Below, one piece after another: positions 41,237 through 47,474 of a DNA stretch of 47,474 nucleotides. The translations under genes and the position numbers were made by a program. The notes beneath the pieces are model-generated. The model saw only the letters and a program-made list of their open reading frames with translations. It was not told the origin of the DNA and made no database searches. Each line of letters opens with the position of its first letter. Position 1 is the stretch's first letter. This DNA is from Selenomonadales bacterium (GTDB lineage Bacteria; Bacillota; Negativicutes; Sporomusales; UBA7701): contig JARKPR010000072.1 of assembly GCA_029975165.1 (NCBI GenBank), forward strand, positions 1-47,474. The letters are read 5' to 3'.

Positions 41237-41998
41237 TCAACTGGCCGTCCAGCCGCCGTCGATCGGCACGTCGGCGCCGGTAATATAGCTGGCCCGGTCT
41301 GAGGCGAGAAACACGATAAGATCGGCGATCTCCTCCGGCGCGGCGACGCGCCCCATGGGGGTACGGGACTGGATGAGCTGCAGCCACGCAGGGTCGTTCA
41401 GGACTTGCATCACCATCGGCGTACCGACGAAGCCCGGTGAAATGGAATTGACCCGGACCCCTTTTTGGGCCCATTCGTTGGCAAGCCCTTTGGTAAATTG
41501 CATGACCCCGGCCTTGCCGGCGGCGTAAATCGTCCGCTCGGGCAGGACGATATGGCCCTGGATCGACGATAAGTTGACGATAGCCCCGGCGCCTCTGGCG
41601 ACCATGTGCCTGCCGGCTTCCAGCGAGCAGAAATATGTTCCCTTGAGGTTGATGTCCATCATGTAATCCCAGTCGGCTTCGGTGTAATCGAGAGCGACCT
41701 TGCGGATGTTGACGCCGGCGCAGTTCACCAGCACGTCGATCCGGCCGCAAGCCGCGATGACGGCGGCCACCATCCGCTTGATGTCGTCTACCTTGCCGAC
41801 GTCGGCCGAGACCGCGTCGGCGCTGTAGCCGTCCTCTTTCAGCTCGGCGGCGTAAGCCCGGCATTTCTCCTCATTTCTGCTGACGATTACGGCGTGGGCG
41901 CCTTCTTCACAAAAACGCCTGACGGTCGCCCGTCCGATTCCTTCGCTGCCGCCGGTCACGACAACGACTTTTCCCGCGAATTCCCGCCGTTGATTCAC
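41237..41998 (-). CDS. Short-chain dehydrogenase/reductase
   Basis: A 253-residue classical SDR. The nucleotide loop is TGGSEGIG (15-22), NCAG is at 92-95, and the catalytic triad elements are the serine in NLSSIQG (144/145), Y158 and K162. R41 after the second strand favours NADP(H). The substrate is a sugar, sugar acid or hydroxyacyl compound, unresolved. SD GGGGAGC precedes the ATG. It is a single gene on the minus strand. Confidence 0.93.
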   Translation of the reverse strand: MNQRREFAGKVVVVTGGSEGIGRATVRRFCEEGAHAVIVSRNEEKCRAYAAELKEDGYSADAVSADVGKVDDIKRMVAAVIAACGRIDVLVNCAGVNIRKVALDYTEADWDYMMDINLKGTYFCSLEAGRHMVARGAGAIVNLSSIQGHIVLPERTIYAAGKAGVMQFTKGLANEWAQKGVRVNSISPGFVGTPMVMQVLNDPAWLQLIQSRTPMGRVAAPEEIADLIVFLASDRASYITGADVPIDGGWTAS

Positions 41999-42149
41999 TG
42001 TCTTCAGCTCCCCGTCGTGTTTATTTCTCTAGCTTTTACATTCTTCCAGATTGGCCGATTACCTGCATTGGTGATGGCGGTTTGCTGCCGCCCGCAATGC
42101 CTCCCGACCAGCGGCAGATTTTCAGCTGAATAAGGGCGCGACAATAAAA

Positions 42150-42172
42150 CCCGCGGCTGATGAAGCCGCGGG
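42150..42172 (-). terminator. Intrinsic terminator of the CapA-like gene
   Basis: CCCGCGGCT pairs with AGCCGCGGG across five bases, followed on the minus strand by TTTTATT. Confidence 0.85.
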
Positions 42173-42198
42173 TTCATTGCGCCGCTATGGCGCGCGAG

Positions 42199-43185
42199 TC
42201 AGTCGGCGGTGACGCTTACCCAGTCGTCGCCCTGAAATTGTACGGCCGATATAGTGTTGTACCAGCGAAAAAACCTTGTTTTTTCGTCGCCGGCAAGCAG
42301 CCTCGGCTGGTAGTCGTTGATATGATCGACCGACGAAATACAGGCGGGGATGACGCGAACGGCGACAGCGCCTTGCCTTAGCCTTATCTGCAGCAGCATG
42401 GTGCGCTTATCGTTCGGATTCATATTGCCGCCGAATACGAAGTTGCCGAGACTGTACGCGATCGGCCGGTGTTTATAGAATTCGATCCCCTGCAACACAT
42501 GGGGATGATGGCCGACCACCAGGTCCGCCCCGCGGTCGATCGCGTGATGCGCCAGCTCGACCTGGTCGCCGTCGGGCAGATAACTGCCCTCGATACCCCA
42601 ATGGAAGCAGACGGCGACGAAGCGCCCTTCGGCCTTCAGGGACGCGATAGCGGCCGCCAACTGCTCTTTGAGGCCGTCGGTCGCATAGAAGCCGGCGTAG
42701 CCGACAATCCCGACCGGTATGCCGCCGGCCGCCGTCCTGAGGACGCGGCCCTCGTCAAACCAGGCAATGCCGTTGCGATTCAGGGCGTTGATAGTGTCGG
42801 AGTAACCCTCGTCGCCATAGTCATAGGTGTGGTTGTTGGCCAGGCTGGCTGCCTCGACGCCGCCTAAAGCGAGCATGCGGGCGTATGAGGGCGGTCCCCG
42901 GAAGGCGAATTCCTTGGTCTGGCGTGTCCCCCGGTCGGTCAGCGTCCCCTCCAGGTTGACGACGGTAAGGTCATCGGCCGCGAAAATCGCCGCCACGTTG
43001 CGGAAAACGTAGCTAAGGTCCCCGTGGTGGGCGTCGATGACCGCCGGCAGGGTTCCCTCGTAGCCGAAGTTTATGTCGCTGCCCAGCGTGCAGTCGCCGA
43101 CGAACGTCAGGACTATCCCGTCCGGCGCGGCGTGCGCCGCCGGCGTCAAGGCGAAGAGCAGGGCGATAAAAAAGAGGAGGCGCAT
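42199..43185 (-). CDS. CapA-family exported protein (poly-gamma-glutamate-type metallophosphatase fold)
   Basis: A 328-residue protein with a signal peptide (1-19, ending AHAA). CapA signatures include FVGDCTLGSD, VVNLEGTLTD, ASLANNHTYDYGDEG, VCFHWGIEG and VGHHPHVLQGIE, together forming a calcineurin-like metal site (D, N, H, H). CapA proteins take part in polyglutamate capsule export, but stand-alone exported homologues are common and of unknown role. No capB/C genes are nearby. The frame starts at ATG 43185, behind a GGAATGGTAGC stretch with only a weak SD. Confidence 0.9.
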   Translation of the reverse strand: MRLLFFIALLFALTPAAHAAPDGIVLTFVGDCTLGSDINFGYEGTLPAVIDAHHGDLSYVFRNVAAIFAADDLTVVNLEGTLTDRGTRQTKEFAFRGPPSYARMLALGGVEAASLANNHTYDYGDEGYSDTINALNRNGIAWFDEGRVLRTAAGGIPVGIVGYAGFYATDGLKEQLAAAIASLKAEGRFVAVCFHWGIEGSYLPDGDQVELAHHAIDRGADLVVGHHPHVLQGIEFYKHRPIAYSLGNFVFGGNMNPNDKRTMLLQIRLRQGAVAVRVIPACISSVDHINDYQPRLLAGDEKTRFFRWYNTISAVQFQGDDWVSVTAD

Positions 43186-43293
43186 GCTACCATTCCTGTG
43201 CAGTGGAGTGAAGGTACGGTATTAGCATGCGCAGACTGGCAATATCTAACCGGAATTCTTGCAGAATCTGGCATCCGGCATGTCAGAACGAGA

Positions 43294-43328
43294 AAAACGG
43301 CACTACCCGGGACGGATAGTGCCGTTTT
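43294..43328 (-). terminator. Intrinsic terminator of the GntR gene
   Basis: AAAACGGCACTA and TAGTGCCGTTTT form a 12-bp stem around 11 bases, giving a TTTT tail on the minus strand. Confidence 0.8.
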
Positions 43329-43348
43329 GGGGCCGCAAAGCCCGGCGC

Positions 43349-44077
43349 TCACTTGAAAATGAGGTCCTGCCATACGTCGAGCGAGTACTCGATGGCTTTT
43401 TCGGCCGCGACGATATCGCGTTTTTCGACGGCCGCCAAAATCTGGCGGTGGGTTTCGTGCGATTCCAGACTGAAGTTGGTGTGTTTCCGCAGGCTTTGGG
43501 CGATAGAAGGCTTGAAATATTCCATGATGAACAGGTATATTTTTTCGAGCAGCCTGTTTTTGCAGATTTGCCCGAGCACGGCGTGAAATTTCAGGTCGGC
43601 TTCCAGCAGCTTCTCGTAGCTCTTGGCCTTATGGTCTTTCAAAGCGACCATCTCTTGGTGAGCTTGTCTGAGAAGCTGGATATCCTCATCGCCGGCGTTT
43701 TTGATGACGAGGCCGACCACGTCTTTTTCGATGAGGAAGCGGAATTCTTTCAATTCGTCAAAATTGGGTTTCGAAAGGATGAGGCTGAACAGCAGGGGGT
43801 CGAACGGAACCTTGCCGTCCATGGACGACACATAGGTGCCGTCGCCGCGCCTGATCTCGATGATGCCGAAAGCGGCGAGTATTTTCATGGCTTCGCGGAC
43901 GGAACCCCGGCTTACGGATAAAAGCCTGGACAGTTCCAGTTCCGTGGGCAGGCGGTCGCCTGGCCTGACTTTTTGGGTGAGCAGCAGCTCTTTGATATTA
44001 TTGACGACGTAATCGACGGACGATTCGCTGGGTCGCGCCGTTAGCTTTGTCGCGATATCAAAACCGTTTGTTGGCAT
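43349..44077 (-). CDS. FadR-subfamily GntR transcriptional regulator
   Basis: A 242-residue regulator. The N-terminal winged helix reads RPGDRLPTELELSRLLSVSRGSVREA with the wing IIEIRRGDGTYV. The all-helical FCD ligand domain has metal-binding-type histidines in ADLKFHAVLG and HETHRQIL. Upstream codons are open to 44233, but ATG at 44077, behind AAGGA, gives a normal N-terminus (MPTNGFDIATK). It is divergent from the transketolase operon, with an inverted repeat in the shared gap. FCD regulators typically sense sugar acids or other carboxylates. Confidence 0.92.
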   Translation of the reverse strand: MPTNGFDIATKLTARPSESSVDYVVNNIKELLLTQKVRPGDRLPTELELSRLLSVSRGSVREAMKILAAFGIIEIRRGDGTYVSSMDGKVPFDPLLFSLILSKPNFDELKEFRFLIEKDVVGLVIKNAGDEDIQLLRQAHQEMVALKDHKAKSYEKLLEADLKFHAVLGQICKNRLLEKIYLFIMEYFKPSIAQSLRKHTNFSLESHETHRQILAAVEKRDIVAAEKAIEYSLDVWQDLIFK

Positions 44078-44196
44078 CGGGCCCATCCTTTTTTCGCGGT
44101 GTTCCTGCAGCGGCAACCAAGGGCGGCGAAGCTCCTTATGCAACGATAATACCATAAAGTTCTGAAAAAATACATCGTTTGTCGAGGTGAAGCGGC

Positions 44197-44225
44197 TTGA
44201 CAATCCAGGGGTTGCCAAATACAAT
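44197..44225 (+). promoter_or_regulatory. Consensus promoter of the transketolase operon
   Basis: TTGACA at 44197-44202 and TACAAT at 44220-44225 with a 17-base spacer. The expected start is near 44232. Confidence 0.8.
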
Positions 44226-44234
44226 TTAAGCATA

Positions 44235-44259
44235 ACATCAAATGTATGATGTTTGATGT
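44235..44259. promoter_or_regulatory. Probable GntR operator
   Basis: ACATCAAA and TTTGATGT are exact reverse complements around nine bases, immediately downstream of the expected transcription start. This position suits repression by the divergently encoded GntR protein. Confidence 0.65.
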
Positions 44260-44343
44260 ATATTTTGCGAAAAAAGGCGAAGAATGAGTTTGCTTTCGGC
44301 GTACCGGAATAAGGGAAAAATCCATTGAGAGAGGTTGCGCGAA

Positions 44344-45177
44344 ATGGCGGAAGTAGCTAACCCGGCGGAGCTGCAGAAGATAGCCGACCAATTGCGGCTG
44401 GATGTCGTCAAGATGGTCCATGACGCCAAGGACGGCCATCCCGGACCGGCGCTGTCCATCGCGGACATCGTGGCGACGCTGTATTTCAAGGAGTTGAACA
44501 TCGATCCGCAAAATCCGTACTGGGAGGACAGGGACAGGTTTATTCTCTCGAAGGGCCATGCCTGCACGGTGCTGTACGCGGCGCTCGCCAGGCGCGGCTA
44601 TTTTCCGGCGGCGGAGTTCGCCGGGCTGAGGAGCCTGGGGAGCATCCTGCAGGGTCATCCCTGCATGAAGAAAACTCCCGGCGTCGACGCCACGTCCGGC
44701 TCCCTGGGGAACGGCCTGTCGATCGGCGTCGGCATGGCCATCGCCGCCAAATACCGGCAAAAACCCTATTATACGTATGTGATGCTGGGCGACGGCGAAA
44801 TACAGGAGGGCATCGTCTGGGAAGCGGCGATGTGCGCCAAGAAGTATCGGCTCGATAACTTGATCGCGTTTGTCGACAACAACGGCTGGCAGAGCGGCGA
44901 CAGTGTCGAGAACGTCAGCGGCCTGCTGCCCATCCTGCCGAAATGGGAAGCCTTCGGCTGGCATTGCCAGTCCATCGACGGCCACGATTTCGCCCAGATC
45001 ATCGAAGCCGTCGCCAACGCCAAACAGGCGGCCGCGCCGGCGGTGATCGTCGCGAAAACAGTCAAGGGCAAGGGCCTCGCGTTCATGGAGAACGATAATT
45101 CCTGGCACAAGCGGGTTCCCGACGACAGCCAGCTGGCCGTTGCGCGGAAGGTTCTGGGAGGTGGGGCCGATGAGTAG
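44344..45177 (+). CDS. Transketolase, N-terminal subunit
   Basis: A 277-residue TPP-binding half of a split transketolase. DAKDGHPGPALSIADIVATLYF and GDGEIQEGIVWEAA with NNGWQ form the GDG-N thiamine diphosphate motif. SD GAGAGAGG lies nine bases before ATG 44344; a TTG at 44335 is less likely. It shares eight bases with the C-terminal subunit gene, so the two are co-translated. Split transketolases act in pentose phosphate metabolism and also in dedicated catabolic routes such as apulose-4-phosphate transketolase. The location next to a sugar-acid-type dehydrogenase favours the latter kind (inference). Confidence 0.93.
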   Translation: MAEVANPAELQKIADQLRLDVVKMVHDAKDGHPGPALSIADIVATLYFKELNIDPQNPYWEDRDRFILSKGHACTVLYAALARRGYFPAAEFAGLRSLGSILQGHPCMKKTPGVDATSGSLGNGLSIGVGMAIAAKYRQKPYYTYVMLGDGEIQEGIVWEAAMCAKKYRLDNLIAFVDNNGWQSGDSVENVSGLLPILPKWEAFGWHCQSIDGHDFAQIIEAVANAKQAAAPAVIVAKTVKGKGLAFMENDNSWHKRVPDDSQLAVARKVLGGGADE

Positions 45178-46117
45178 CTATAAGGGAACGCGGGAGGCTT
45201 TCACCCAGGCCTTGCTTGCGCTGGCCGCAAGCGACGACAGGTTCCTGCTGGTTTCCCCGGACTCGCTGAAGGCGATGCGGGCGACGAGCTTCGCCGAGCG
45301 CTTCCCGGACAGGTATATCGAGGTCGGCATAGCGGAGCAGAATGCGGTGGCGGTGGCGGCCGGGCTGGCGGCCAGCGGGCTTATCCCGTTCGTGGCGACG
45401 TATGCCGGGTTCATCACCATGCGGGCCTGCGAACAGCTGAGGACGTTCGTCGCCTACCCGCAGCTGAATGTCAAGTTTATCGGCATCAACGGCGGCATCT
45501 TCGGCGGGGAGCGCGAGGGCGTCACCCATCAGTTTTTCGAAGACCTCGGCATCGTGCGGAGCATTCCGGGCATCACCGTGGTGGCTCCCGCCGACGAGCA
45601 TCAGGTTTATCAGGCCGTCAAGGCGATCGCCGCCATCGACGGGCCGGTGTACCTGCGGGCCGGCAACGGGCGCGAGCATGTCGTCTATGACGAGAATGCG
45701 CCCTTCGAGCTCGGCAAGATCCGCGTCCTGCGGGAGTACGGCAGCGACGTCGCCCTGTTCGCCAGCGGGTTTGTCCTGAACAGAGCGCTCGAGGCCGCGG
45801 AAACGCTTAACAGGCAGGGCATCAAGGCCACCCTGGCGGATGTACATACCCTAAAACCGATCGACAGCGAGGCCATCGCCGCCATCCTGCAGCGGTGCGG
45901 CGCCGCGGTCGCGGTCGAGGACCATAACGTCATCGGCGGCCTGGCCGACGCCGTCGCGATGGTGAGCACGGAATACTGCCCGGTGCCCATTGGTCGCGTG
46001 GGCCTTCAGGATGTTTTCCCAGGCTCGGGGGCGGCCGAGGACGTGCTTGATCATTACGGGCTGTCGGTAGGCGACATTGTGAATGCGGCTTTAAGGGTAA
46101 TGAAGAAGAAGAAATGA
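45170..46117 (+). CDS. Transketolase, C-terminal subunit
   Basis: A 315-residue pyrimidine-binding and C-terminal half of the split transketolase. The catalytic glutamate lies in EVGIAEQNAVAVAAGLA. GGIFGGEREGVTHQFFEDLGIVRSIPG and the C-terminal domain from about 190 are typical. ATG 45170 lies inside the end of the upstream gene and follows GGGAGGTGGGG. The two subunits form the complete active site at their interface. Confidence 0.93.
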   Translation: MSSYKGTREAFTQALLALAASDDRFLLVSPDSLKAMRATSFAERFPDRYIEVGIAEQNAVAVAAGLAASGLIPFVATYAGFITMRACEQLRTFVAYPQLNVKFIGINGGIFGGEREGVTHQFFEDLGIVRSIPGITVVAPADEHQVYQAVKAIAAIDGPVYLRAGNGREHVVYDENAPFELGKIRVLREYGSDVALFASGFVLNRALEAAETLNRQGIKATLADVHTLKPIDSEAIAAILQRCGAAVAVEDHNVIGGLADAVAMVSTEYCPVPIGRVGLQDVFPGSGAAEDVLDHYGLSVGDIVNAALRVMKKKK

Positions 46118-46126
46118 GGGCTTGCC

Positions 46127-46990
46127 ATGAGCAAAAAGCTAGTCGTCAGCGTTATCGGCGCCGGCGGCAAGATGGGCGTGCGGACGACCAACAACTTAGC
46201 CAAGCATCTTGACGCCATCGACCTGTATTTCTGCGAAAATGCCGAAACCGGCGTCAGGAACATCCAGGAACGCGGCTTCGCGGTGACGCCGGCCGAGGCA
46301 GCCGTGCCCGGCAGCAACATCGTCGTGCTGGCTGTTCCCGACAAGATCATGAAGGAGGTGTCCGTGGGCATCGTGAAGCTGATGGCCCCGGGCGCGACCT
46401 GCATCATCCTCGACCCGGCCGCCGCGGTGGCGAAAGAGCTGGCGCTGCGGGACGACTGCACGTTCGTCGTCACCCACCCGTGCCACCCGTCGTACTTTCT
46501 CGACCAGGACACTTACGAGGCCCGGCACGATTATTTCGGCGGCGTGGCCGCGAAACAGGATATCGTCGTCGCCAAGATCCAGGGCAGCGACGAGAATTTT
46601 GCTCAGGCCAGGACGGTGTGCGAGTATATGTTCGCGCCGGTCGAAAACAGCTATGTAATGGGCATCAGGGACATCGCCTTCCTGGAGCCGACGCTGGTCG
46701 AACTACTGGGGGCGACGACGCTGTACGCCATGGCGGAAACGGTGAAGGAAGCCGAAAGGCGCGGTATTCCCCGGGCGGCCGCCGAGTCGTTCCTGACCGG
46801 CCATATCTATAACCTGACGGCGAATTTTTTGGGCAAACTGGGCAACACCAGGGTTTCCGACGCCTGCCTGGTGGCGATCGACCTGGGCAACAGGCTGGTG
46901 CTGCGGGACGATTGGAAACGGATCTGGGACGACGATGTCCTGGACAAGGTCATCGCGACCATGCTTCATCCCGAAAAGCCCCAGATATGA
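46127..46990 (+). CDS. NAD(P)-dependent dehydrogenase of the PGDH_C (ApnO-like) family
   Basis: A 287-residue protein. The Rossmann fold has GAGGKMG (11-17), VLAVPD and DPAAA. The segment VTHPCHPSYF followed by DYFGGVAAKQDIVVA and the helical C-terminal domain are characteristic of the phosphogluconate-dehydrogenase C-terminal family that includes D-apionate oxidoisomerase. It probably oxidises a branched or linear sugar acid. The specific apionate assignment is from recalled family resemblance and is unproven. It lies nine bases after the transketolase subunit, in the GntR-controlled operon, and 49 to 52 bases before a hydroxyacid dehydrogenase gene. Confidence 0.82.
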   Translation: MSKKLVVSVIGAGGKMGVRTTNNLAKHLDAIDLYFCENAETGVRNIQERGFAVTPAEAAVPGSNIVVLAVPDKIMKEVSVGIVKLMAPGATCIILDPAAAVAKELALRDDCTFVVTHPCHPSYFLDQDTYEARHDYFGGVAAKQDIVVAKIQGSDENFAQARTVCEYMFAPVENSYVMGIRDIAFLEPTLVELLGATTLYAMAETVKEAERRGIPRAAAESFLTGHIYNLTANFLGKLGNTRVSDACLVAIDLGNRLVLRDDWKRIWDDDVLDKVIATMLHPEKPQI

Positions 46991-47042
46991 CTTGGCCGGG
47001 CATAATAACGCCGACAAGGATCGCAGATAGGAGAATGGAATG

Positions 47043-47474
47043 ATGAAAGCAGTTGTTCTCGACGGCTACACCTTAAACCCCGGCGACCTGAGCTGGCAGG
47101 CTATCGAAGCGCTGTGCGACCTCACGGTCTACGACCGGACGGCATACGACCCGGCCGGCACGGCCAAGGTGATCGACAGAATCCGCGACGCCGATATCGT
47201 GTTTACCAATAAGACGCCCCTGCCGGCGGCGGCCATCGAAGCCGCGCCGCAGCTTAAGTATATCGGCGTGCTGGCCACCGGCTACAATGTGGTGGATGTG
47301 GAAACCGCCAAGGCGCGGGGCATTGTCGTCACTAATATCCCCACCTACGGCACGGACGCGGTGTCGCAGATGGCCATCGCCCTGCTGCTGGAAATGTGCC
47401 ACCATGTCGGCGCCCACGATGCGGCGGTGAAAGACGGCGAATGGGTCCGCAACCCCGACTGGTGCTTCTGGAAA
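47043..47474 (+). CDS. D-isomer-specific 2-hydroxyacid dehydrogenase (glycerate dehydrogenase-like), cut by window edge
   Basis: The first 144 residues (MKAVVLDGYTLNPGDLSW onward) match the catalytic-domain half of glycerate/hydroxypyruvate-type dehydrogenases. FTNKTPLP, LKYIGVLATGYNVVDVETAK and NIPTYGTDAVSQMAIALLLE lead into the hinge. The NAD-binding GxGxxG core lies beyond the edge. Tandem ATGs at 47040 and 47043 follow the SD AGGAG; 47043 is chosen for spacing. It is likely the fourth gene of the transketolase operon, reducing or oxidising a two- or three-carbon hydroxyacid product. Confidence 0.9.
   Translation, partial: MKAVVLDGYTLNPGDLSWQAIEALCDLTVYDRTAYDPAGTAKVIDRIRDADIVFTNKTPLPAAAIEAAPQLKYIGVLATGYNVVDVETAKARGIVVTNIPTYGTDAVSQMAIALLLEMCHHVGAHDAAVKDGEWVRNPDWCFWK

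Noticed and set aside
1-47474. CRISPR arrays, tRNA or rRNA genes, transposases, phage or plasmid functions
   Set aside because: No regularly spaced repeats, cloverleaf or rRNA sequence, DDE transposase, integrase or replication protein was recognised anywhere in the window.

Overview
The window looks like a chromosomal segment of an anaerobic, GC-rich Firmicute, most likely from the Negativicutes/Sporomusa group. That is a judgement from gene content (molybdenum hydroxylase cluster, Pct-type CoA-transferases, iron-sulfur flavoprotein, FeoAB, split transketolase, no oxygenases) and protein flavour, not from a marker gene. No rRNA, tRNA, CRISPR array, insertion sequence or phage gene was seen. 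Genes are densely packed, with good Shine-Dalgarno (SD) sites and frequent GTG and TTG starts. Several starts below were moved to fit the SD. Both ends cut genes: folD at the left and a 2-hydroxyacid dehydrogenase at the right.

Region 1 (1-20.2 kb) reads as one catabolic neighbourhood. Minus-strand genes encode a MoxR ATPase and a VWA protein (CoxD/CoxE-like), a CoA-transferase and an iron-sulfur flavoprotein. Plus-strand genes encode a DASS-type anion transporter, a second CoA-transferase, the three subunits of a xanthine dehydrogenase-family molybdenum hydroxylase, a MoeA-like molybdopterin-binding protein, an XdhC-type maturation factor with unusual domain order, and an AMP-forming acyl-CoA ligase. 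A LysR regulator lies divergent to the second CoA-transferase, and a metallo-beta-lactamase-fold hydrolase follows. The inferred theme is import of an organic acid, activation to its CoA thioester and molybdenum-dependent redox chemistry. The substrate is unknown. A redox-dead thioredoxin-like protein stands near the left end.

Region 2 (20.2-28.3 kb): a chemoreceptor, then an MhpD/HpaH-type 2-oxoalkenoate hydratase, an SsuABC-like ABC transporter and an HpaI-type aldolase. Hydratase plus aldolase form the lower half of a meta-cleavage route without any ring-cleaving dioxygenase. An exported HD-like protein of unknown function follows, behind two Fur-family-like boxes.

Region 3 (28.4-36.5 kb): a PhnD-like lipoprotein, a histidine kinase and a NarL-type response regulator overlap end to end. 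Next comes an iron/2-aminoethylphosphonate-type ABC importer with one binding protein, one fused double permease and two different ATPases. The binding-protein SD lies inside a terminator-like hairpin.

Region 4 (36.5-41.2 kb): feoA-feoB behind a strong promoter, a near-consensus Fur box and a structured leader ending in a terminator, followed by a diguanylate cyclase and an HD-GYP phosphodiesterase.

Region 5 (41.2-47.5 kb): minus-strand SDR dehydrogenase, CapA-like protein and FadR-type GntR regulator. Divergent from the regulator is a plus-strand operon for split transketolase, an ApnO-like PGDH_C-family dehydrogenase and a 2-hydroxyacid dehydrogenase, with a consensus promoter and a perfect inverted repeat just downstream of its expected transcription start. 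This suggests sugar-acid or branched-sugar catabolism.
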